Source: Phycisphaeraceae bacterium (GTDB lineage: Bacteria > Planctomycetota > Phycisphaerae > Phycisphaerales > UBA1924). From it: 64,000 nucleotides of DNA. The stretch covers positions 1-64,000 of the forward strand of contig RECQ01000033.1 in NCBI GenBank assembly GCA_007693965.1. Reading direction: 5' to 3'. The notes under the pieces are model-generated. The model was not told where the DNA came from, did no database searches, and was given only the letters and a program-made list of their open reading frames with translations. The position numbers and the translations under genes are program-made. This document shows positions 41,034 to 51,529 of this stretch, piece by piece. Every line of letters begins with the position of its first letter. Positions within the stretch are counted from its first letter, which is position 1.

Positions 41034-41855
41034 TCAACTTGCTTTTACCGGCACGAGCAGGACCGATCGGCGGCTGCGCCGGCAGACCGCCTCGGCGACG
41101 CTGCCGAGCAGCAGATTCCGGATCAGCGAGCGCCCTCGCTTGCCCACGATCACAACATCGGCGTTCTCTCGCCGCGCCGCTTCCACGATTTCGATCGGCG
41201 CATCACCCTGATGCACGCGAACTTCCAGGTTCGTCACTCGCTCGGCGAGCGACGTCAGGCTCTGCTCCGCATCGCTCAATTCTGTCCTGCGACCATCTTC
41301 ATCGCTCCCGTCCACGACGTGAATCGCGATGGCGTGTTCGGCCTGAGCCGCGAGCTTCACGAAGCATTCCTCTGCCGGCCCTGCGGCGTCGGAGCCATCC
41401 GTCGCGAGCAGAATGCTGCGGAGTGCGACATCGCCATCCGACGCGTCGCCGTCGCCGATGAACTCCAGCCAGAGCGGTCGGTCGGTCAGCCGCGCCAGGT
41501 CCAGGGCGGTGCTGCCGAGGAAGAAGTCTCGCAGGGGGCGCGTGCCGCGATTGCCCGCCAGAATCAGATCGGCGCCCGCGTCCGTCGCGGCCTGCGCGAG
41601 CTCGTAGCCCGGCTCTCCTGTTCGAAGCTCGGTGTGAGCGTTGAAGCTCATCTCGCTCAATTCCTGCGCGATCTCTGAAAGGCGCGACTCGTAGTGCTCC
41701 CGGTGAGACTCGGCGGGCGCCAGGGGATAGCGCGTGCTCAGCACGTGAACCAGCGTGACTTCCGTGACGCCGAGCTCGCGCAGCGCGTGAAGACGAGCGA
41801 GCAGCGCGGGCCAAGCGGGGGAGAAATCAACGGCGACAAGTGCGTGTCTGAACAT
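41034..41855 (-). CDS. Universal stress protein, tandem UspA domains
   Basis: The 273-residue protein has two UspA domains. Each has an ATP-loop-like glycine motif: GNRGTRPLRDFFLGST (about 110-125) and GKRGRSLIRNLLLGSV (about 245-260). The first domain lacks part of the usual N-terminal nucleotide residues. It is the third gene of an operon with acr3 and the CC-motif protein (start 3 bases after the latter's stop), so it may respond to arsenic or oxidative stress. Confidence 0.9.
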   Translation of the reverse strand: MFRHALVAVDFSPAWPALLARLHALRELGVTEVTLVHVLSTRYPLAPAESHREHYESRLSEIAQELSEMSFNAHTELRTGEPGYELAQAATDAGADLILAGNRGTRPLRDFFLGSTALDLARLTDRPLWLEFIGDGDASDGDVALRSILLATDGSDAAGPAEECFVKLAAQAEHAIAIHVVDGSDEDGRRTELSDAEQSLTSLAERVTNLEVRVHQGDAPIEIVEAARRENADVVIVGKRGRSLIRNLLLGSVAEAVCRRSRRSVLLVPVKAS

Positions 41856-41858
41856 GGC

Positions 41859-42178
41859 TCAATTCCGTTCTGCGCGAAGTGTGTCGAGATCGACGCCCTC
41901 GACGACCAGCCGCTTCCAGCGAAGAAACCGGACCATGTCGATGGTGATCGCCTGGCTCTCGTCCATGCGGAGGTTCGGGGCGGCGTAGACGCTCACGCCG
42001 TCCACCATGTGGCGATGGTGGGATGTCGGGTCGTCCGGGGCGCCGATTTCCGCGACCGGAACCATTGCTCCCCCGCCGCAGCAGCCGGCGCGGCGCGACG
42101 GCCTCAGCGTGATGGCGCCGCCCTTTTCGAGCGCCCACTGACGGGCGTCGGGGGTCAGTCGTATGGCGGCGTTGGCGG

Positions 42179-42182
<4 letters not shown>
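41859..42182 (-). CDS. CC-motif protein associated with Acr3
   Basis: The 107-residue protein contains SRRAGCCGGGAMVPVAEIGA, a vicinal cysteine pair in a glycine-rich loop, and a small alpha/beta fold (LTPDARQWALEKGGAITLRP at the N-terminus, with a faint HesB-like look). Similar small proteins with a CC or Cys-Sec pair are encoded next to arsenite exporters. A thiol-based metalloid-binding role is plausible but not shown. Its ATG overlaps the acr3 stop (ATGA, 42179-42182), which indicates coupling. Confidence 0.75.
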
Positions 42183-43285
<1,103 letters not shown>

Positions 43286-43344
43286 GAGGTCGCAGATTGT
43301 ATTGGGGGCGACGGATCACGCGTCCCTGCCTGCGCATCTGGTCT

Positions 43345-46300
43345 TCACGACGTCTCTTCGGCGTCAAGCTCGGCCAGTCGAACTCGCCACCGCTCGGCGT
43401 TCTCCTGATGAAGCGGATCCAGGTCGATCTGGCCCCACTCCTCGTAGAGCGTGACGAGCGACTGGGCGCAGGTTCGCGCGCCGCTGCGGGCGCTGGCGCC
43501 CTGAACGAGCGAGAAGACGCGCATCGCCTCGATCAGCTCTGTCTCGGCGTCGGCGTGGCGCTCCAGCTCCAGCAGCACGCGTCCGAGATGGAACCGCGCC
43601 CCTGCGGTGCGGACGTGCTCCTGCCCGAGCGCGGCCTCCAGACCGAGCGCCGATTCGCGGAGAACGATCTCCGCCTCGGAGCGACGATCCAGCTTTCTCA
43701 GATTCCCGCCCAGCATCGTTCCACAGATCAACGTGTTGGGATGGCCCGGGCCGAGTGTGGCGTGGAAGATCTCTTGCGCTTCGCGAATCGTCGCCTCGGC
43801 TTCCTGATGCTTCTCCTGCATTTCATACAGCCTGGAGAGATTCGACAGCGAGATGGCGGTTTCGGGATGGTTGGCGCCGCGGACGCGGCGGCTCGCCTCC
43901 ACAGAATTGACGACATACGGCTCGGCGTCTTCGAGGCGTCCTGCTCTCACAAGCAGGCTCCCCAGGTTGTTGATGAGAATGAGACGATCGGGATGGTCCT
44001 CGCCCCAGATGGAGGTCGACCGCTCCAGCGCCTCGCTGAGGAGGGCCTCGGCCTCTTCCACATCGCCGCGAGTGGACCGGAGCCCGGCGAGCGACTGCAT
44101 GGCGATGATGGACTCGGGATGATCGTGCCCGAAAGTCTCCTGGTTCCGCTCCAGCGAATCGCGCATGTACAGCTCCGCTTCGGCCAGCTTGCCCTGGTCC
44201 CGCAGCGCGATGCCGATGGGCAGAAGACAGGAGATCGTTTCCGGATGGTCATCACCGAACGCGATGCGGCGGGCCTCGAAGACTACGCGATGAATCGCCT
44301 CGGCATCTGCAGGGCGCCCCTGGCGCGACAACGATATCGCGACGTTGCGCAGTGCGGCCAGCGTCTGAGGGTGTCTCTCGCCTCGAAGGCGCCGATTTGC
44401 CTCGTACGCTTCTCGAAAATACCGCTCGGAGTCCGCGTGCCGTCCCTGGGCCTGGACGATGCCGCCCATGTTGTTGGTCCAGACGATCACATCGGGATGC
44501 TCGGCCCCCAGCACGCGCCGTCCGGTCTCGTACGCCTCGCGCCAGAGCGGCTCTGCCTCGCTGAGCCTGCCCTGATCGATGCGCAGGTAGCCCAGGTTGT
44601 TTATCGCGACGAGCGTGGCGAGATCCTCATCGCCGAGTGTTCGACGGCTCGCATCCAGCGCCGCGAGGAAGAGCGCCTCCGCTTCCTCGTAGCGCGCCTG
44701 CGTGCGGAGCAGGTTGCCCAGACCGACCATCGTCGTCAGCGCTTCCGGATGCTCCTCACCGAAGGCGCGCCGGCGGCGCTCGATCGTTTCACGGTAGATC
44801 GCCTCTGCCTCATCGACCCGACCCTGGCGCGCAAGCATCAATCCCAGGTTGTTCTGGGAGACGAGTGTGTCGTTGTGGTCCTCTCCCAGCTCGCGGCGGC
44901 GCGTCTCCAGCGCGTTATTCTGGAGTGTGCGTCCGTCCTCGTAGCGGCCGAGATTCATGTAGATCTCGGCCAGCGTGTGACGGAGCGATGCGTCCACCAC
45001 GGGCTGATCCGTGAACTGCGTGTCCACCGCTTCGATCGCGGGCGCCAGGATCGTCCGATCGATCAGCTCCGTCGCGGTGTCGGTGGCGTTGACGACTCTC
45101 AGCTCCCGCGTGAATGTCTCCACACGCGCAGCGCGCTCCGAATCGCTTGCGCCCTGCTTCTCCAGCGCCTCGGAGAACCGCCTGCGGATATCGCGCATCA
45201 GGTCTGCGCCCGCGCTGGCGACGTCGATCGAGCTCAGCATGGTCGATTGGAAGGACGCCACCTCTTCGAGCTGGTCGGCGCGCCGGCGCGTCTCTTCCTC
45301 CGCTCTGGCGGCGCGATCGCGCTGCGCATCCGCCTCGCGTCGCTGCTCGACCTCCGCCAGCTGGGCGGCGATCGCCAGATCGCGCTGCTGGCGGGCCACG
45401 CTCGCCTGCCAGGCGAAGGCCACGACGCCGATCAGCAGCGCCGCCGCCACCGCCGCGCCCGCCGTCACCGGCCCCTTGTTCCGCCTCACGAACTTGCGCA
45501 CGCGGTAGGACCGGCTCGCCGGCGCCGCCACCACCGCCTCGCCTCCGAGATAGCGCTGGATGTCGAGCGCCAGCCCGGAGGCCGTCTCGTAGCGGCGCGA
45601 GCGATCCTTCTCCAGCGCCTTCATCACGATCCAGTCCAGCTCGCCGCGAACGATCGCGCCGAGTTTCTTCGGCTCGGTGTGGCGGCTGGCTGCGAAGCCC
45701 GCGATCGCCTCGGCGCTCTGCGACAGGCGCGTGCTGGGCCGGGGCGGATCGACCTCGCGGATGATGCGCTGGATCTCTGCGTACGCCGCCGAGCGCAGGC
45801 TGCGGCTGTCGAAGGGCGTCAGCCCCGTGAGCAGCTCATACAGCAGGGCGCCGAGCGAGTAGACGTCCGTCCGCGTGTCGATGTCGAGCGAGCCCTCGGC
45901 CTGTTCGGGGCTCATGTATTCCGGCGTGCCGATGATCTGGCGATGCTCGGTGAAGAATGTCTTCTCGGTGAGGCGGTTCGCCGTGGCCTTGGCGATGCCG
46001 AAGTCGATCACCTTGGCGTGGGGCTTGCCGTCGTGCGTGCTCACCAGCACGTTGCTGGGCTTGATGTCGCGGTGGATCACGCCCTTCTGGTGGGCGTGCT
46101 GCACCGCATTGCACACTTGGGCGAAGAGCTCGAGCCGCTCGCGCACGTTCAGCCTGGCCCGGTCGCAGTACGTTGTGATCGGCTCGCCCGTGCACAGCTC
46201 CATCACGAAGTAAGGACGCCCGGTCTGCGTCACACCGGCGTCGAAGACCCGTGCGATGTTGGGGTGGTCCATGATCGCCAGCGCCTGCCGCTCCTGCTCG

Positions 46301-46749
46301 AAGCGCGCGACCACCTGGCGTGTGTCCATCCCCAGCTTGATGATCTTGAGCGCCACCTTGCGCTGCACCGGCTCGCGCTGCTCGGCCATGAAGACCGAGC
46401 CGAAGCCGCCCTCGCCGATGGACTGCAGCAGCTTGTAGGGCCCGATCTGCGAACCAGGCCCCTCGTACATCGCCGCCTGGTCAGAAGATTCGTGGTGATC
46501 GCCAAGCGTGGGTGTTTCACCCATCGGAGCGGGCGTTTCGAGCGTCGCGCCTGCATCATCCTGCCCGCCCGGGCTGGTCGGGGAGGACAGAAAGTCGTCC
46601 TCGCGCTCCGCCGCCGCCAGCAGCGCCTCGACACGGGCCCGCACTTCGGGCTCGTTGCGGCACGCATCATCCAGGTACGCGCTGCGTTCAGCGCCTGTCA
46701 GCTCCGCGGCTTCGTTGAAGACCGCCCGCACCCGAGACTGATCCACCAT
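43345..46749 (-). CDS. Ser/Thr protein kinase with twelve-unit TPR region
   Basis: The 1134-residue protein has the helical prefix (VRAVFNEAAELTGAERSAYL) and a kinase domain at about 100-400 ([54 protein letters not shown]). A membrane helix near residue 425 (VTAGAAVAAALLIGVVAFAW), a coiled-coil and about twelve 42-residue kinesin-light-chain-like TPRs follow. It lies 24 bases downstream of an ECF sigma gene on the same strand. ECF/kinase pairs of this kind are known from planctomycetes. Confidence 0.93.
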   Translation of the reverse strand: MVDQSRVRAVFNEAAELTGAERSAYLDDACRNEPEVRARVEALLAAAEREDDFLSSPTSPGGQDDAGATLETPAPMGETPTLGDHHESSDQAAMYEGPGSQIGPYKLLQSIGEGGFGSVFMAEQREPVQRKVALKIIKLGMDTRQVVARFEQERQALAIMDHPNIARVFDAGVTQTGRPYFVMELCTGEPITTYCDRARLNVRERLELFAQVCNAVQHAHQKGVIHRDIKPSNVLVSTHDGKPHAKVIDFGIAKATANRLTEKTFFTEHRQIIGTPEYMSPEQAEGSLDIDTRTDVYSLGALLYELLTGLTPFDSRSLRSAAYAEIQRIIREVDPPRPSTRLSQSAEAIAGFAASRHTEPKKLGAIVRGELDWIVMKALEKDRSRRYETASGLALDIQRYLGGEAVVAAPASRSYRVRKFVRRNKGPVTAGAAVAAALLIGVVAFAWQASVARQQRDLAIAAQLAEVEQRREADAQRDRAARAEEETRRRADQLEEVASFQSTMLSSIDVASAGADLMRDIRRRFSEALEKQGASDSERAARVETFTRELRVVNATDTATELIDRTILAPAIEAVDTQFTDQPVVDASLRHTLAEIYMNLGRYEDGRTLQNNALETRRRELGEDHNDTLVSQNNLGLMLARQGRVDEAEAIYRETIERRRRAFGEEHPEALTTMVGLGNLLRTQARYEEAEALFLAALDASRRTLGDEDLATLVAINNLGYLRIDQGRLSEAEPLWREAYETGRRVLGAEHPDVIVWTNNMGGIVQAQGRHADSERYFREAYEANRRLRGERHPQTLAALRNVAISLSRQGRPADAEAIHRVVFEARRIAFGDDHPETISCLLPIGIALRDQGKLAEAELYMRDSLERNQETFGHDHPESIIAMQSLAGLRSTRGDVEEAEALLSEALERSTSIWGEDHPDRLILINNLGSLLVRAGRLEDAEPYVVNSVEASRRVRGANHPETAISLSNLSRLYEMQEKHQEAEATIREAQEIFHATLGPGHPNTLICGTMLGGNLRKLDRRSEAEIVLRESALGLEAALGQEHVRTAGARFHLGRVLLELERHADAETELIEAMRVFSLVQGASARSGARTCAQSLVTLYEEWGQIDLDPLHQENAERWRVRLAELDAEETS

Positions 46750-46773
46750 GGTTCACACTTCCTTCAAACGCGG

Positions 46774-47361
46774 TCAGGGATCGTCCTGCCGCTCCAGTTC
46801 GTCCCGCAGCCAGCCGCGGGCGAAGGCCCAGTCGCGCTTCACCGTTCGTTCCGACACACCGAGCGCCAGGGCCGTCCGCTGAATATCGAGGCCGGCGTAG
46901 AACCGCAGCCGGACGACCGCCGCCGCCTGCGAGTCCACACCCTCCAAGCGGATGAGGGCGTCGTCGAGGGCCAGGAATCCGTCGGGATTTTCCTCCACGC
47001 TGAAATCGCCCAGCCCCGAGATGGCCAGGGCCCGCCGGCGCGACTCCTGCGCCGACTCGCCCCGGCCTACCCGGGCCCGGGCGTGGTCGATGAGGATGCG
47101 GCGCATCGCCTCCGCCGCGGCGGCGTAGAAGTGGCCGCGACTCGTCCACGGAATCTCCCGCGGCCCGGCGAGCTTGAGATACGCCTCGTGCACCAGCGCT
47201 GTGGCGCTGAGCGTGTGCCCGGCCCGCTCCGAGGCGAGCTGGGCCTGGGCCGCCCGGCGGAGCTGGTCGTACACCAGCGGCAGCAGATCGCTCGCGGCGG
47301 GGGCGCGGCCGTCGGCGACGTCCTGGAGAGCGCGGGTGATGTCGGTCTGGGGCGCGGTCAT
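46774..47361 (-). CDS. ECF-type sigma factor (kinase-associated)
   Basis: The 195-residue protein has region 2 (LVYDQLRRAAQAQLASERAG, ATALVHEAYLKLAG) and region 4 (AVVRLRFYAGLDIQRTALAL, GVSERTVKRDWAFARGWL), typical of the planctomycete sigma factors linked to Ser/Thr kinases. The ATG at 47361 gives a normal N-terminus. With the kinase 24 bases downstream it probably forms a two-gene operon, and its activity may be controlled by phosphorylation. No anti-sigma factor is adjacent. Confidence 0.92.
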   Translation of the reverse strand: MTAPQTDITRALQDVADGRAPAASDLLPLVYDQLRRAAQAQLASERAGHTLSATALVHEAYLKLAGPREIPWTSRGHFYAAAAEAMRRILIDHARARVGRGESAQESRRRALAISGLGDFSVEENPDGFLALDDALIRLEGVDSQAAAVVRLRFYAGLDIQRTALALGVSERTVKRDWAFARGWLRDELERQDDP

Positions 47362-47490
47362 GGGACGACCACATCGCGTGTGATGGAGCGCCTGCCGAAT
47401 TGTGTCAGGAAAAGCACGGTGAGAGTGTCCTGTTCGCCCCGACGCCGCCGACCGGTGACGCCGCGGCGACGGCGCCCGCCCCGCCGAAAA

Positions 47491-47563
47491 AGCCGCCTGC
47501 GGGACTCGAACCCGCAACCTCGAGATTACAAATCACGCGCTCTACCAGTTGAGCTAAGGCGGC
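47491..47563 (-). tRNA. tRNA-Thr (TGT anticodon)
   Basis: The minus strand gives acceptor GCCGCCT/AGGCGGC, D-arm GCTC/GAGC, anticodon loop TTTGTAA (TGT) and T-arm GCGGG-TTCGAGT-CCCGC. The anticodon stem has one T-T mismatch. No CCA is encoded. Confidence 0.92.
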
Positions 47564-47657
47564 GAGGGCCGGGTCCGCTCCGGATGATCGGTAGGGAGGG
47601 GGCCCTGACGTCGGAAAGGGTACACGCGTCGCGGCGGGCGCGCCGGGAGGCCGGTGG

Positions 47658-47742
47658 CACGGCTCTCCGAGCCGTGTCTGCGGGGCTGTCGGCATGACTC
47701 ATCACCCCGTGCAGTCTCGGGGAAAGCAGGTCAGAGACCTGC
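47658..47742. terminator. Two short palindromes downstream of the E2 gene
   Basis: CACGGCTC-TCC-GAGCCGTG (47658-47676) and GCAGGTC-AGA-GACCTGC (47726-47742) lie beyond the stop of the E2 gene. They could end that transcript or be dispersed palindromes; neither is followed by a T-run. Confidence 0.45.
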
Positions 47743-47760
47743 TCCACCACCCGCCGCACC

Positions 47761-49227
47761 CTACACCAGCAGCGTCGCCGGGTTCTCCAGCAGGTCGCGC
47801 AGCGTCACCAGGTATTCCGCGGCCATGGCGCCGTCGATCACACGGTGGTCGCTCGACATCGTCATCGACATCTCGTGGCCGACGACCACAGCGCCGTCGC
47901 GGACGACAGGCTTCTCGATGGCGCCGCCGACGGCGAGGATGGCGGCGTTGGGCGGGTTGATGATCGCGCTGAAGTGGTCGACGCCATACATGCCGAGGTT
48001 CGAGATGGTGAAGGTGGAGCCATCCATCTCCTCGACGGTGAGCCCCTTGGTGCGTGCCTTCTCGGCGAGGCGGCGCGTTTCGGCGGAGATCTGTCGCAGG
48101 CCCATGCGGTCGGCGTCGCGGAGCGTGGCGACGACCAGGCCCCCGCCGCGTTCGATGGGGATGGCGATGGCGACGCCGACGTTCACATTCTCGAGGATCT
48201 CGATCTCGACCGAGTCGCCCTTGTCGATCCACTTGCTGTTGACGAAGTGATGCTTGTGCATCGCCAGGGCGCAGGCGCGGACCAGGAAGTCGTTCACCGA
48301 GAGCTTGACGTTCTGTTTTTCAAGCTGGCTGTTGAGCTGCTTGCGGAGCTCCATCAGCGGATCCATTTTGGCCGTCACCGTCACCTGGTAGTGCGGGATC
48401 CTGGTCTTGGATTCGACTAGGCGCTTGGCGATGGTGCGGCGCATGTTCGACAGCGAGACGGTGCGGCCTTCGAGGGCGCCTTCGACCTCCATCGTCGGGG
48501 CGGGGGCGCCGCCGCTCTCGCGTTTCTTGTCGCCGGACTCGCCCTTCTCGCGGCGCTTCGACGGCGCCTCGCCGCGGATGGCGGCCTCCACGTCCTTGCG
48601 GACAATCCGGCCCGAGGGGCCGCTGCCCTTGATGTCGCCGAGATCGAGCCCTTCTTCCTCGGCGATCTTCTTCGCCAGCGGGCTGGCGAAGACGCGGTCG
48701 CCGTCGCCACGCTCACCGCTTCGCTTCTGGGCGCCGTTGCGGGAAGAGCGATCGGTGGAGGATTCTCTGGATTCAGAGTCGGAGTCGTCGTCTTCGTCGT
48801 CATCCGACGAAGAGGATGCGTCCTCGCCGCGGCGGGACTTCTTTTTCTCATCCTTCTTTTCTTTGGTGGCCGTGGCGGTCCCGCCGCCGGAGTCGTCGTC
48901 CTCGTCCTCGTCGTCCGACCCGGCGGACTTTTTCTTCGAGCCCGACGAAGCCTTCCCGGCGGACGAGGCGGCCTCATCCGCGTCCTCCCCCTCTTCGGCC
49001 AGCACCATGATCTTCGACCCAACGGAGACCGACTCGCCCTCCCCGATCAGGATCTTGGCCACCGTCCCCTCGTCGTACGCCTGCAGCTCCATGGTGGCCT
49101 TGTCGGTCTCGATGTCGGCCAGCACGTCGCCGGGAGAGACGGAGTCTCCCTCCTTGACGTTCCACTTGATGACGGTTCCCTCTTCCATGGTGTCGGAGAG
49201 GCGGGGCATGGTGATGTCGATAGACAT
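47761..49227 (-). CDS. pdhC: Pyruvate dehydrogenase E2, dihydrolipoamide acetyltransferase
   Basis: E2 transfers the acetyl group from lipoamide to CoA in the pyruvate dehydrogenase complex. The 488-residue protein has one N-terminal lipoyl domain (lysine in [15 protein letters not shown] near residue 43), a peripheral-subunit-binding domain ([20 protein letters not shown]), and a catalytic domain with [20 protein letters not shown] near 460. The lipoyl-to-binding-domain linker is an unusual Asp/Glu/Ser/Lys-rich stretch of about 90 residues instead of the usual Ala/Pro linker. It is the last gene of the interleaved locus. Confidence 0.95.
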   Translation of the reverse strand: MSIDITMPRLSDTMEEGTVIKWNVKEGDSVSPGDVLADIETDKATMELQAYDEGTVAKILIGEGESVSVGSKIMVLAEEGEDADEAASSAGKASSGSKKKSAGSDDEDEDDDSGGGTATATKEKKDEKKKSRRGEDASSSSDDDEDDDSDSESRESSTDRSSRNGAQKRSGERGDGDRVFASPLAKKIAEEEGLDLGDIKGSGPSGRIVRKDVEAAIRGEAPSKRREKGESGDKKRESGGAPAPTMEVEGALEGRTVSLSNMRRTIAKRLVESKTRIPHYQVTVTAKMDPLMELRKQLNSQLEKQNVKLSVNDFLVRACALAMHKHHFVNSKWIDKGDSVEIEILENVNVGVAIAIPIERGGGLVVATLRDADRMGLRQISAETRRLAEKARTKGLTVEEMDGSTFTISNLGMYGVDHFSAIINPPNAAILAVGGAIEKPVVRDGAVVVGHEMSMTMSSDHRVIDGAMAAEYLVTLRDLLENPATLLV

Positions 49228-49266
49228 TTGGAAGGCTCCGAAACGCGGGAGGTGATGGATTCGGTG

Positions 49267-49641
49267 TCAGACTGCACCGGGAGGCCCGGGAGGCAGACCG
49301 ACGATTTCGACAAGCGGCTCTCCGCCTCGGATCATATCGAGAGCGGGCGCCAGGAAAGTATCGAGAAGCGCTCCGAGTGCCGAAACGGAGCAGTTGCCGC
49401 AACGCAGCCACACGACGGACGGAGGCGGGCCGTGCCGCTGAAGCAATCGCGAGAAATCAACATCTTTCGTGATCACAACGGCTCCAGCTCGGCGAGCCGC
49501 CTGAAAAACATCCTCGTCCACAGTGCGATCCATGCCGAGCTCCGCAAGATGCTGACATGACAGACCCGTCTGCTCTGATATCCGCCCGCAGAACGCGGGG
49601 GGCAACTGCATGTCAAGCCAGATGACCGTGGGTGGATTCAT
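49267..49641 (-). CDS. DUF5615 PIN-like toxin-family protein
   Basis: The 124-residue protein has the family pattern: an early acidic residue (WLDMQLPP), then GMDRTVDEDVFQAARRAGAV, and the diagnostic VITKDVDFSRLLQRHGPPP. DUF5615 proteins resemble VapC-type nucleases and are normally paired with DUF433 antitoxins. The start overlaps the DUF433 stop as ATGA (49638-49641). The gene ends 39 bases before pdhC, so it sits inside the pyruvate dehydrogenase gene order. Confidence 0.87.
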   Translation of the reverse strand: MNPPTVIWLDMQLPPAFCGRISEQTGLSCQHLAELGMDRTVDEDVFQAARRAGAVVITKDVDFSRLLQRHGPPPSVVWLRCGNCSVSALGALLDTFLAPALDMIRGGEPLVEIVGLPPGPPGAV

Positions 49642-49865
49642 GAGGCGCGCAGGACCGGGTGATCAAACCATCGCGCCGCATATTGCAGGCACGCTTCGAT
49701 GTCTTCTCGCTCGATATACGGATAGTCACGAAGAATCTCATCCGAGGTCATGCCCGACGCGAGCATGTCGAGCACATCGCTGACGCGAACGCGCATGCCG
49801 CGGATGCATGGACGCCCGCCGCAGACTCCGGGTGTGGTCGTGATTCGTTCTTCAAGGTTTGACAT
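49638..49865 (-). CDS. DUF433 antitoxin-family protein
   Basis: The 75-residue protein has the winged-helix-like DUF433 pattern TTPGVCGGRPCIRGMRVRVS and DEILRDYPYIEREDIEACLQ. It is the likely antitoxin of the overlapping DUF5615 gene. It starts 30 bases after the pdhB stop, so transcription from the pdhB promoter would probably include it. Confidence 0.88.
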   Translation of the reverse strand: MSNLEERITTTPGVCGGRPCIRGMRVRVSDVLDMLASGMTSDEILRDYPYIEREDIEACLQYAARWFDHPVLRAS

Positions 49866-49895
49866 TCCTGCAGCTCCCGACGATGGCGCTCTTGC

Positions 49896-50936
49896 TCACC
49901 CAACCGCCCGCCTCACCGCCTCCAGAATCTTCCCCACGTGCGGCAGATACGCCTGCTCCAGCGGCTTGCTGTACGGCGTCGGCACATCGTCCGCATTCAC
50001 GCGGATCGGCGGGTGGTCCAGCCAGTCGAACGCCTTCTCGCACACCTGCGTGATCACCTCCGTCGCCACGCTCGCGAAGGGCCACGACTGGTCCACCACC
50101 ACGATGCGGTTCGTCCGCTTCAGGCTCTCGATGATCGCCGCCGTATCCAGCGGGCGGATCGTGCGCATGTCCAGCACGTCCACCTCGATCCCGTCCTCCT
50201 CGCGCAGCGTGTCCGCGGCCTCGAGACAGAAGTTCACCGGGCGCCCGAAGCTCACCAGCGTGCAGGCGTCGCCCTCGCGCAGCCGCGCGGCCTTGCCGAA
50301 GGGGACCAGGTATTCCTCCTCGGGCACGTGGGCCTTGTCGCCCAGCATGCGCTCGGACTCGAGGAAAAACACCGGGTCGTCATCGCGGATCGCCGTCTTG
50401 AGCAGGCCCTTGGCGTCGTAGGGGCACGAGGGGATCGCGATCTTGAGGCCGGGGACGTTCGAGTAGAGCGCCTCGACGCACCAGGAGTGCGTCGAGCCGA
50501 GCTGGCCGCCGGCGCCGTTGTTGCCGCGGAAGACGATGGGGCACCCCCACTGCCCGCCGGACATGTACAGCATCTTGGGCGCGTTGTTCAGGATCTGGTC
50601 CGCCGCGACGAGCGAGAAGGACCACGACATGAACTCGATGATCGGCCGCAGCCCGTACATGGCGGCGCCGATGCCCAGCCCTGCGAAGCCGTTCTCCGAG
50701 ATGGGCGTGTCGATGATGCGCTTGGGGCCGAACTCATCGAGCATGCCCTGCGACACCTTGTAGGCGCCCTGGTACTCGGCGACCTCCTCGCCCATCAGGA
50801 AGATGCGCTTGTCGCGATGCATCTCCTCGGTCATCGCCTCGCGCAGGGCCTCGCGGAACTGGATCACGCGATCCCCCTCGCGCGAGGGCAGGTCGGCGTC
50901 GGTGTTGGTGCGGGTCTTTTCTTCGGTGGCGGGCAT
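49896..50936 (-). CDS. pdhB: Pyruvate dehydrogenase E1 component, beta subunit
   Basis: The beta subunit completes the thiamine-diphosphate active site of E1 with the alpha subunit. The 346-residue protein has FREALREAMTEEMHRDKRIF and GEEVAEYQGAYKVSQGM, RIIDTPISENGFAGLGIGAA, and GQLGSTHSWCVEALYSNVPG. C-terminal to these are VDVLDMRTIRPLDTAAIIES and the conserved VVDQSWPFASVATEV. Its alpha partner lies 4.8 kb upstream, on the same strand. The gene is followed closely by a DUF433/DUF5615 pair. Confidence 0.95.
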   Translation of the reverse strand: MPATEEKTRTNTDADLPSREGDRVIQFREALREAMTEEMHRDKRIFLMGEEVAEYQGAYKVSQGMLDEFGPKRIIDTPISENGFAGLGIGAAMYGLRPIIEFMSWSFSLVAADQILNNAPKMLYMSGGQWGCPIVFRGNNGAGGQLGSTHSWCVEALYSNVPGLKIAIPSCPYDAKGLLKTAIRDDDPVFFLESERMLGDKAHVPEEEYLVPFGKAARLREGDACTLVSFGRPVNFCLEAADTLREEDGIEVDVLDMRTIRPLDTAAIIESLKRTNRIVVVDQSWPFASVATEVITQVCEKAFDWLDHPPIRVNADDVPTPYSKPLEQAYLPHVGKILEAVRRAVG

Positions 50937-51172
50937 GGGCGGGTCCTTCGGGGTGGTTATCGGCAGATCCCGGCCCCGACTGCGGCGGCGTCTGCGATTC
51001 CGGCGAGGAAGCCGGAGTGCGAGCGACAGACCGCGGGGCGGCGTATATCAGAGTCTGGGACGGGGAAGGGTAGGATGGACGGGCGAGGGCTGCACGGGGG
51101 CAATCGAAGCATCGGAATCGATCGATCCGGCCGCGCTTGGTGGATGCGGGACATGTGAACGTGGCCGGCGTC

Positions 51173-51529
51173 CTACTCCTCCCCCGCAGGCCTCACCCGG
51201 ATGCGACCCGGCTCCACGGTCACGACTCCTCCCGCCTGAAGCAGGGCGCCGTGCTTCTCCAGCGCCTCGATCACGGCCGCCCCCTGACGACGGGCGCCGA
51301 GTCCGACGATCCTGAGAACGCCAGCGTGGGGCCTTTGCCGAACAACGACCAACTCGCCAAAGTCCTTATCGAGCGTGATCAGAACGCGCTGCTGCTCATG
51401 CGCGATTTTCAGCAACGCATCGTCACCCGGATCTCGATCCCAGTCCCCGACCCAAACCACATCATGATCGTGCTGTGACAGATTCTCCCGGACGCCTCCC
51501 CAGACGCAGGAATCGACAAGGAGCTTCAC
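51173..51529 (-). CDS. DUF5615 PIN-like toxin-family protein
   Basis: The 118-residue protein has the family acidic residues in MKLLVDSCVWGGVRENL and in the diagnostic VLITLDKDFGELVVVRQ, followed by GVLRIVGLGARRQG. It overlaps the DUF433 gene as GTGA (51526-51529). It is more canonical than the pair between pdhB and pdhC. A gap of 236 bases without visible genes separates it from pdhB. Confidence 0.88.
   Translation of the reverse strand: MKLLVDSCVWGGVRENLSQHDHDVVWVGDWDRDPGDDALLKIAHEQQRVLITLDKDFGELVVVRQRPHAGVLRIVGLGARRQGAAVIEALEKHGALLQAGGVVTVEPGRIRVRPAGEE

Noticed and set aside
43297-47697. A 1466-codon open frame on the plus strand opposite the kinase and sigma genes
   Set aside because: It is His/Arg/Leu-rich, has no domain, and is the antisense shadow of a GC-rich gene with clear kinase and TPR motifs.
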